Shown here: piece after piece, positions 58,208-64,000 of the stretch
Numbering within the stretch: the stretch's first letter is position 1
How the letters are laid out: every line of letters starts with the position of its first letter
Source of the DNA: Nocardioides halotolerans DSM 19273
Lineage (GTDB): Bacteria > Actinomycetota > Actinomycetes > Propionibacteriales > Nocardioidaceae
Assembly: GCF_000422805.1 (NCBI RefSeq)
Contig: NZ_KE383925.1
Span: 1 to 64,000, forward strand
DNA length: 64,000 nt
Direction: 5' to 3'
Notes under the pieces: generated by a model
What the model was told of the DNA's origin: nothing
Seen by the model: only the letters and a program-made list of their open reading frames with translations
Databases searched by the model: none
Position numbers and translations under genes: made by a program

Positions 58208-58776
58208 GCGGTGATCTCGACAAGCTCGATCAGCGGTGGTCGACCGGGTGCCTTCGCTTCAGGGGTTTCGAGACGGTCGCTGCGCGACCTCCTCAACCAG
58301 CGGGTGGGCGGGCGGGTGCTTTCGCTGCGGGGATTTCGACGAGCTCGATCAGCGGTGGTCGACCGGGTGCCTTGGTTGCGGTGGCTTCGAGGCTCGTCGC
58401 TAGCGCTCCTCGCACCTCAGCCACCGTGACGCGAGGCGGCGGACGGTCCCCGCGTGGGGCGCGCGTCGTACGGTGGCTGAGGTGCGAAGGCGTGCTGCGC
58501 CTGAGCCTCGAAGCCAGGTGACCTGGGGCGCCGGAGCCGACCACGGCCGGGTGCCTTCGCTTCAGGGGTTTCGAGACGGTCGCTAGCGCGACCTCCTCAA
58601 CCAGCGGTGGGCCGGCAGGTGCCTTCCCTGCGGTGATCTCGACAAGCTCGATCGGCGGTGGTCGAGCGGGTGCCAACGCTTGCGGTGATCTCGACAAGCT
58701 CGATCAGCGGTGGTCCGGTGGGTGCCCACCGTGCGGAGGCTTCGGGGCGGGGTTCCTCGCACCTCGGCCGCCGTGA
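58208..58776. repeat. Array of palindromic intergenic repeats (three families) upstream of the DUF222 gene
   Basis: Family A (GCGGTGATCTCGACAAGCTC and onward, about 36 bases) occurs at 58208, 58327, 58630 and 58682. Family B (TTTCGAGACGGTCGCT, then GCGCGACCTCCTCAACCAGC) occurs at 58262-58302 and 58565-58607. Family C (GGCTTCGAGGCTCG, then CGCACCTCAGCCACCG) occurs at 58382-58429, inverted at 58474-58518, and weakly at 58736-58776. The two good C copies form a long inverted repeat. No gene is supported in 58081-58815. Confidence 0.8.
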
Positions 58777-58815
58777 CTCTGGCGACGGGAGGTCGCGAGT
58801 CCCTACCGTGGCGTC

Positions 58816-60198
58816 ATGAGCACGACCGTCGACGTCGAGTACCTGGTGGTCGGCGCCGGGGCGACGGGGATGGCGTTCGTGGATGCGCTGGTCGATCACG
58901 CGCCGGACGTGCGGGTGGCGATGGTCGACCGGCGGCACGGGGTCGGGGGGCACTGGCTGGAGGTGTATCCGTTCGTGCAGCTGCACCAGGCGTCGCAGTT
59001 CTACGGGGTCGCGTCGACGGTGCTCGGTGGTGGGCGGGTGCAGGAGCGCGGGCCGGAGGCGGGGCTGCACGAGCGGGCGGGGCAGGCGAAGATCCTGGCC
59101 TACTACGCCGACGTGCTGGCCGACCGGCTGCTCGCGTCGGGGCGGGTCGAGCTCTTCACCGCGTGCGACCACGTCGGAGGGCGCACGTTCGTGTCGCGGG
59201 TCTCGGGGGAGCGGTACGACGTGCCGGAGCGCTGCCGGGTCGTCGACGCGCGCTACCTCGCTCCGGACATCCCCGCGGAGCAGCCGCCGCCGTTCGGGGT
59301 CGAGGCGGGCGCGCGCGTGGTGCCGGTCAACGACCTCGTGCACCTGGAGGGTGCGGCGAGCCAGTACGTCGTCGTCGGCTCGGGCAAGACCGCCACCGAC
59401 GCGATCGTCTGGCTGCTGGGGCACGGGGTCGACCCGGACGCGGTGTGCTGGGTCCGGCCGCGCGAGCCGTGGATGCTCAACCGCGCGCTGGTCCAGCCCG
59501 ACCCGGTCGTCTTCCTCGGCATGGCCGCCACGATGCTGGAGCGGGCGGCCGAGGCCGACTCGCTCGACGGCCTCCTCCTCGCGCTGGAGGACGAGGGGAT
59601 CATGATGCGCGTCGACCGCTCGGTCGTGCCGACCATGGCGAAGGCGCCCACGCTCGCGACGTGGGAGCTCGACCTGCTCCGCAGCATCGAGCACGTCGTC
59701 CGTCTCGGGCACGTCCGCTCGGTGGCCCCGACGCGGCTGGTCCTCGACGACGGCGAGACGGCGCTCGCGCCCGACGCGCTCGTCGTCAACTGCGCCGGCG
59801 ACGGTCTCAAGCGGCCCCCGCTCGTCCCGATCTGGGGGCGCGACGCGATCACCCTCCAGCCGGTGCGCGCCGGCTTCCCGTGCTTCGGCGCCGCGATGAC
59901 CGGTTACGTCGAAGCCACCAGGAAGGCTCACGACGACGACGCGAAGAACGCCGTCTGCCGGCCGTCGCCGTACGGCAACTCGCTGCGCGACTGGGCGGCG
60001 ATGAACGTCGTCGGGATGCGCAACGCCGCGTCGTTCGCCGCGGAGCCGGACGTCCGCGAGTGGGCGCAGGGGGTCGCGCTCAACCCCGCGCGGGTGTCGC
60101 CGGAGCACGCCGCCAGGCCGGAGCTGGGCGCCGTCCAGGAGCGCATGGGCGCCCACTCCGCGAGGGGACTCGACAAACTCGCCGCGCTGATGGTTTGA
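58816..60198 (+). CDS. FAD/NAD(P)-binding oxidoreductase, flavin monooxygenase-like
   Basis: The 460-residue protein has an N-terminal FAD motif (VVGAGATGMAFVDAL), a RHGVGGHWLEVYPFVQLHQAS segment that resembles the GG-W-x4-YP part of Baeyer-Villiger/FMO-type enzymes, and a second dinucleotide motif (YVVVGSGKTATDAIVWLL) for NAD(P)H. The substrate is not known. TACCGT at 58804-58809 lies 6 bases before the ATG, so the message is probably leaderless. The first 500 bases are richer in G than nearby genes. Confidence 0.83.
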   Translation: MSTTVDVEYLVVGAGATGMAFVDALVDHAPDVRVAMVDRRHGVGGHWLEVYPFVQLHQASQFYGVASTVLGGGRVQERGPEAGLHERAGQAKILAYYADVLADRLLASGRVELFTACDHVGGRTFVSRVSGERYDVPERCRVVDARYLAPDIPAEQPPPFGVEAGARVVPVNDLVHLEGAASQYVVVGSGKTATDAIVWLLGHGVDPDAVCWVRPREPWMLNRALVQPDPVVFLGMAATMLERAAEADSLDGLLLALEDEGIMMRVDRSVVPTMAKAPTLATWELDLLRSIEHVVRLGHVRSVAPTRLVLDDGETALAPDALVVNCAGDGLKRPPLVPIWGRDAITLQPVRAGFPCFGAAMTGYVEATRKAHDDDAKNAVCRPSPYGNSLRDWAAMNVVGMRNAASFAAEPDVREWAQGVALNPARVSPEHAARPELGAVQERMGAHSARGLDKLAALMV

Positions 60199-60259
60199 GA
60201 AGGGCGCGCAGCGGTCAATGGAAGGCATTCCACGTCCGCCCTCCAGAGAGCCGGCCCCC

Positions 60260-60721
60260 ATGACCGTCCCCGCCACCCTCGACCCAGCCAGCCTCTTGCT
60301 CGACCGTCTCGCGGTGCTGCGTGCGGAACGCGAGGAGGTCTTCCGCGACACGCTCCTGCCGGCGTACGGCGACCTCGCCGACCGGGCCACCAACGTCGAG
60401 GCGACGATCCGGCTCGGACTGCTCGACGAGCGCATCGCAGCCCTGGAGATCGAGATCGACGAGATCCGCCATCACCACCACACCGACGGCGTCGTGTCGG
60501 TCGGTGACGTGGTCGCCATCGACCTCGGCGACGGCGAGGAGACCTACCTCATCGGCTCGGTCGAGCAGGCCGCCGCCGGCGTCGACACCATCACCCCGGG
60601 CAGCCCGCTCGGGCGCGCGATCGTGGGTGCGAAGGTCGGCACGACGGTCACCTACGAGCCGCGCCCGGGCGTGACGATGAGCGCCACGATCCGGTCGGTG
60701 CGGGAGCTGGCCGGCGCCTGA
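60260..60721 (+). CDS. GreA/GreB family transcript-cleavage-factor-like protein
   Basis: The 153-residue protein has an N-terminal coiled-coil of about 75 residues (LLLDRLAVLRAEREEVFRDTL, RLGLLDERIAALEIEIDEI) and a C-terminal FKBP-like Gre domain (VSVGDVVAIDLGDGEETYLIGSVEQ, TPGSPLGRAIVGAKVGTTVTYEPR). It is likely a second Gre-like protein rather than the housekeeping GreA. The acidic coiled-coil tip is not typical, so it may bind RNA polymerase without cleavage activity. A start at 60218, 14 codons earlier, is possible. Confidence 0.82.
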   Translation: MTVPATLDPASLLLDRLAVLRAEREEVFRDTLLPAYGDLADRATNVEATIRLGLLDERIAALEIEIDEIRHHHHTDGVVSVGDVVAIDLGDGEETYLIGSVEQAAAGVDTITPGSPLGRAIVGAKVGTTVTYEPRPGVTMSATIRSVRELAGA

Positions 60722-60862
60722 CTCCATAGCCACTTGGGGCTATTCCTGGCCCCTCTCCAGCGATGGACATTGGTGGCAGGCCGCACTCGGCGGCCCTGAC
60801 ACCGACACGAACCGCCCTGTGGACTCGGACTAGGGGTTCCTCCGGCGGGGAGGGACATCGAC

Positions 60863-63643
60863 ATGGCTGGAGAGCGCGTCCTCGACGCACTGGGCAAGCT
60901 GCCCACCGACCTCGGCGTGGTGAGCGCCCGGGTCGCCGACATCAAGCCGACCCCGAGCGAGGTCGGCCCCGTCTACCGCGAGATCTACAAGACCTCGAAG
61001 CCGGGAGCCCGGCGGCTGGCGGCGGCGTACGCCACCGCGCTGCCCTCCATCGACCAGCACCGGCAGGTGTTCCAGTCGGTGGCACTCTCGCGTGACGCCG
61101 ACGAGCGGCGCACGCTGATCAAGGGCTACCGCGACGCCCACCAGGACCAGTGGATCGTGCACGCCATCGGCCAGCTGCCGGCGGCGCACGGCCGGGCGCT
61201 GATGAAGGACTACGTGCTCAGCCCCGCCGGCCGCAGGGACAACGCGGCGCTGGAGCAGGTGTGGGACTACGTCGCCACGCTCGGCGCCGAGATCCGCTTC
61301 GGCGGCGCGCCCGACGGCGAGCCCGACCACGACGACGCGGTCGTGGAGTTCATCGAGGACGTCGTCGACGAGGTCAAGGAGGCGATCGAGAACGTCGTCG
61401 ACGCCGTGGTCGACGCCGTGACGAGCCTGGTCGACGCGATCGGCGCGGTGGTCAGCTGGACCGTCGACAAGCTCACGAACCTCGCGCAGGCGCTGCTCAA
61501 CGCCGGCAAGACGATCTTCGACATCCTCGAGGCCGCGGTCGCCTACGGCTACGACTTCGTGCGCAACATGATCGCCGCGATCCGCAACGTCGGGAAGGCG
61601 ATGTTCCAGATCCTCGAGCAGGCCGTGCAGTTCGTCGGCCAGGCGCTCCGCGACGTCCTCAAGGCCATCGACAACCTCGGGCACCAGCTCGGTGAGCTGC
61701 TCTCCTGGCTGGCGACCCAGGTCGCCGACACGGTCCGCAAGGTGGTCGAGGCGCTGATCGCGATCGGCAAGACCGTCGGCAACCTCCTGCAGCAGGCCGC
61801 GCAGGCCGCGCTCAGCGTGCTCCAGTCGGTGGTCGGTGCGCTGCTCGCGCTCGGCCGTCAGGTCGCCGACCTGCTGGTCTCGGCCGCGAACTACACGCTC
61901 GGCCTCATGCGCGACACCGTGAAGGCGCTGATCGCGCTCGGCAAGGCGGTCGCCGACATCGTGCAGTCGGTGCTCAACGCCGCCGCCCACCTGCTCACCG
62001 AGGTCGTGCGCGCGATCGCGGATATCGCGAGCGGCTTCGTCGAGCTGTGCCAGATCGTCGCGAACGCCGCGGCGGCGCTCGCGAAGGCCGTCGCGAAGGC
62101 GCTCCTGGAGATCGGTCGGACACTCGGGCAGCTCGTCTACGAGCTCGCCCAGGCGGGGCTCAACGCCGTCAAGCGGATCGTGGAGGCGGCGCTCGAGCTC
62201 GGGTACGCCGTCGTCCGCATCATCAAGGAGGTCTCCAAGCTCGTCGTCAGCGCCATCCGCGACGTCATCAAGGCGCTGGTCGCCGCCGGCAAGGCGCTGG
62301 TCGAGATCGTCCAGGCCGTGGCGGCGTTCACCTACAAGACCGCGCGCAGGTTCGTCGAGGCGGCGCTGGCCGCGGGTATCAAGCTCGCCCAGCTCCTCGA
62401 GGAGGCCGCCAAGGGCACCTACTTCCTCCTGCGGCGGATGATCACCGGCATCATCGACGCCGGCCGGAAGGTCGCCGAGATCCTCGACTGGGTGATGACC
62501 CAGGCGGGCAACGCCGTCGACGCGCTCCTGCGGGAGGCGGTGCTGGCGATTCGCTTCGTGCGCAAGGCCCTCGACGAGGCGCTCGACTGGGCGCTGAAGC
62601 AGGGCTCGGCGCTGCTCGAGGCGATCGTCCGGATCGCCGAGGACATCGGCAGCCGGCTGCGCGACGTGATCGACTGGGCGAAGGCCGCGGGCGCGAAGGC
62701 GCTCGAGGCGCTCGGCGAGGTGTGGGCGCGGCTGAAGAACTCGGTCAGCTACCTCCTCACCTGGGTCGCGAAGGACCTGATCCCGGGCGTGGTCAGCGTC
62801 GTCACCGGCCTGCTCAAGGCAGGCCTCGCGGTCGTCGAGATCATCGCCTGGGCGGTCGGCAAGGCGCTCAGCGCGGTCGTCGCCGTGCTCCAGGCCGCGC
62901 TCGCCTTCGGGGTCACCATGGTCCAGCTCCTGATCGCGATCGCCCAGCAGCCGCAGAACGCCGGAGCCCTGTTCGTGCAGGCCATGCGCGACCTCGGCAA
63001 GACCGTCAAGGACATCCTCGAGCCGGCCTTCACGCTGAGCGAGGCCGACAAGAGGTACGTCGTGCAGGCGCTCAAGGACGCCGGCGCCGGTCTCCAGGAG
63101 TGCCTCGACGGGCTGCTCGAGATCGTCGGCGGGGCGATCTTCACCGTGGTCGCCGTCCTGCTCGAGGTCTTCGGTGTCTTCCGGCACCTCACCCCGGCGG
63201 AGCGCTCCCGGGCCCGCACGGTCTACAACGACACCGTCCCGCTCGATGACGTGCAGCTGTTCATCGGCTCGTTCGTCGCCTGGGGGGCGGCCAACAACAC
63301 CGGCAGCCCGACCGGCGTCACGACCATGCGGATCATCCACTTCCCCGACAGCTACAGCGACACCGACCCGTCGGACGAGTCGTGGCTGATCCACGAGCTC
63401 ATGCACGTGTGGCAGGGCGAGCACGTCGGGCCGGTCTACATGGCCCACGCGCTGATCGGCCAGGCCACCGACGGCTACGACTACGGCGGGCAGACCGGGC
63501 TCGACGCGCACAAGGACGAGGGGCTGGACGCCTTCAACCCCGAGCAGCAGGCGCAGCTCGTGCAGGACTTCTACGCCGTCAAGAAGGCCGGCGGGTCGAC
63601 GGTGCACTTCGACCCCTACATCGCCGAGGTGCAGGCGGCCTGA
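60863..63643 (+). CDS. Giant helical-repeat protein with C-terminal HELMH zincin-like domain
   Basis: The 926-residue protein has a soluble N-terminal domain (1-140), an acidic linker with VVDEVKEAIENVVDAVVDAV (about 160-190), at least twelve consecutive 29-residue helical repeats (209-556, more degenerate up to about 614), further amphipathic helices to about 740, and a C-terminal domain (about 755-926). The last has a zinc-protease-like HELMH (His844-Glu845-His848) in SWLIHELMHVWQGEHVGP. The whole C-terminal piece resembles that of vgr-related and DUF4157-type proteins. No signal peptide is seen. The stop overlaps the next gene (TGATG). Function unknown; an extracellular-injection or surface role is only a guess. 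Confidence 0.85.
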   Translation: MAGERVLDALGKLPTDLGVVSARVADIKPTPSEVGPVYREIYKTSKPGARRLAAAYATALPSIDQHRQVFQSVALSRDADERRTLIKGYRDAHQDQWIVHAIGQLPAAHGRALMKDYVLSPAGRRDNAALEQVWDYVATLGAEIRFGGAPDGEPDHDDAVVEFIEDVVDEVKEAIENVVDAVVDAVTSLVDAIGAVVSWTVDKLTNLAQALLNAGKTIFDILEAAVAYGYDFVRNMIAAIRNVGKAMFQILEQAVQFVGQALRDVLKAIDNLGHQLGELLSWLATQVADTVRKVVEALIAIGKTVGNLLQQAAQAALSVLQSVVGALLALGRQVADLLVSAANYTLGLMRDTVKALIALGKAVADIVQSVLNAAAHLLTEVVRAIADIASGFVELCQIVANAAAALAKAVAKALLEIGRTLGQLVYELAQAGLNAVKRIVEAALELGYAVVRIIKEVSKLVVSAIRDVIKALVAAGKALVEIVQAVAAFTYKTARRFVEAALAAGIKLAQLLEEAAKGTYFLLRRMITGIIDAGRKVAEILDWVMTQAGNAVDALLREAVLAIRFVRKALDEALDWALKQGSALLEAIVRIAEDIGSRLRDVIDWAKAAGAKALEALGEVWARLKNSVSYLLTWVAKDLIPGVVSVVTGLLKAGLAVVEIIAWAVGKALSAVVAVLQAALAFGVTMVQLLIAIAQQPQNAGALFVQAMRDLGKTVKDILEPAFTLSEADKRYVVQALKDAGAGLQECLDGLLEIVGGAIFTVVAVLLEVFGVFRHLTPAERSRARTVYNDTVPLDDVQLFIGSFVAWGAANNTGSPTGVTTMRIIHFPDSYSDTDPSDESWLIHELMHVWQGEHVGPVYMAHALIGQATDGYDYGGQTGLDAHKDEGLDAFNPEQQAQLVQDFYAVKKAGGSTVHFDPYIAEVQAA
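61487..62530 (+). repeat. Twelve in-register 87-bp (29-residue) coding repeats
   Basis: Residues 209-556 divide without gaps into twelve units of exactly 29 residues. Each begins like KAL-[hydrophobic]-A-[LIA]-G-K-x-[VL] and ends in about two helical turns such as LLRDVV. Examples are KALIALGKAVADIVQSV at 354, KALLEIGRTLGQLVYEL at 412, and KALVAAGKALVEIVQAV at 470. At DNA level the units are well diverged, so the array is old and kept by selection on the protein. Each unit suggests one long or two short amphipathic helices. Confidence 0.8.
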
Positions 63644-64000
63644 TGTCCACCGACGACGGCTGCTGGGTGCTGGTCGCCCCGCAGTCCCGGTTGCCGCAGC
63701 TCGCCGCCCTGGTCGAGCTGCGGTCGGCGGGGCGTCCCGCGCGCGTGGTCGCGCGGGACGAGCCGCCGGCCGCCGACGAGTGGGCCGAGGTGGTGCCGGG
63801 GGACACCGCCGGGGTCCTGCTCGTCGGCGACCGGCGGCGGTCGCCCGGCCGGGTGACCGACCGGCCGTTCGTCCGGGCCGCGGACGGCGCCTGGGTGCCT
63901 CTCGGCTGGCTGCCCGCCGCGCGCGACCTGTCGGCGTACGTCCGGGCGACCCTCGAGGTCGCGGGCCGCACGGACCGCTCGCCGGTCGCCGTCCTGGGGC
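63643..64000 (+). CDS. Unrecognised protein coupled to the repeat/HELMH gene (3' end outside window)
   Basis: The frame is open for 119 codons to the window edge. The start overlaps the previous stop (TGATG). The visible part (CWVLVAPQSRLPQLAALVELRSAG, PGDTAGVLLVGDRRRSPGRV, WLPAARDLSAYVRATLEVAG) is soluble, with no signal peptide or membrane segment, and looks like alternating beta and alpha elements. I do not recognise the family. The overlap suggests it works with, or is made in step with, the repeat protein. Confidence 0.7.
   Translation, partial: MSTDDGCWVLVAPQSRLPQLAALVELRSAGRPARVVARDEPPAADEWAEVVPGDTAGVLLVGDRRRSPGRVTDRPFVRAADGAWVPLGWLPAARDLSAYVRATLEVAGRTDRSPVAVLG

Noticed and set aside
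58208..58776. CRISPR array
   Set aside because: The repeats are palindromic, irregularly spaced, of three families and partly inverted; there are no uniform spacers and no cas genes.
61487..62530. DNA-level tandem repeat or phage tape-measure gene
   Set aside because: The repeats are conserved at protein level only, and no phage tail or structural genes surround the gene. Its N-terminal domain and HELMH end are also not typical of tape-measure proteins.
60830..63607. A 925-codon open frame antisense to the helical-repeat gene
   Set aside because: The plus strand has the regular 29-residue array, a good domain end and a coupled neighbour. The antisense frame is a GC-bias shadow rich in Asp, Arg, Val, His and Leu.

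Overview
The window is very GC-rich actinobacterial DNA, with many GTG and some TTG starts, short or overlapping intergenic spaces, and several genes that look leaderless. The gene content suggests a member of the Nocardioidaceae (Nocardioides-like): DUF3017 after folD, a DUF6350/PerM protein before purN, a monomeric isocitrate dehydrogenase, an Sdh1-type succinate dehydrogenase, a 13E12/DUF222 HNH protein, and palindromic intergenic repeats of a kind I associate with this family. This assignment is inference from content; no rRNA or tRNA is present to settle it.

Layout, left to right. 1-3.5 kb: an ECF sigma factor with its membrane partner, then a protein that carries sigma-like regions and an extracytoplasmic domain in one chain. 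3.5-8.5 kb: a 26-codon leader ORF coupled to a PerM-like membrane protein, then purN-purH-folD-DUF3017 (late purine synthesis and its folate cofactor). 8.5-14.6 kb: duplicated intergenic repeats, mdh, a lipoprotein, an aquaporin with an unusual tail, and icd behind a perfect 14-bp palindrome. 14.6-18.4 kb: an MFS pump, a double GNAT, an SRPBCC protein and an AraC-GyrI regulator with a strong internal start. 18.5-26.8 kb: a regulatory island with an MMPL exporter, a thioredoxin-reductase-like flavoprotein, an XRE-cupin regulator and a large LAL/MalT-type LuxR regulator; two promoters on either side of it share a 64-bp element. 27-34.2 kb: trpS, a 2'-5' RNA ligase-like protein, YihY/BrkB, a methyltransferase and the sdhCAB-type operon. 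34.3-42 kb: an EF-G2-like GTPase and the mutA-mutB-meaB propionyl/methylmalonyl-CoA operon.

42-56.4 kb: a secreted beta-propeller protein, an M20 amidohydrolase, and a nucleoside salvage locus (BMP lipoprotein, ABC ATPase, two permeases, cdd, deoA, with add further on). A second 26-codon leader ORF sits between deoA and terD. Next to it is a three-gene overlapping cassette resembling type VII (ESX) substrates: a YbaB/EbfC-like protein, an EspC-like protein with a YxxxD signal, and a WxG-containing helical protein. 56.7-58.8 kb: a 13E12/DUF222 HNH protein next to an array of palindromic repeats. 58.8-64 kb: an FMO-like flavoprotein, a GreA/GreB-fold protein, and a 926-residue protein made of at least twelve exact 29-residue helical repeats followed by a C-terminal HELMH zincin-like domain. 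The last is overlapped by an unrecognised gene that runs off the window.

The least explained items are the 29-residue-repeat/HELMH protein with its coupled partner, the pair of homologous leader ORFs ending in DPEK-x, the shared promoter around the LAL regulator, and a repeat-family sequence read as protein inside mutB.
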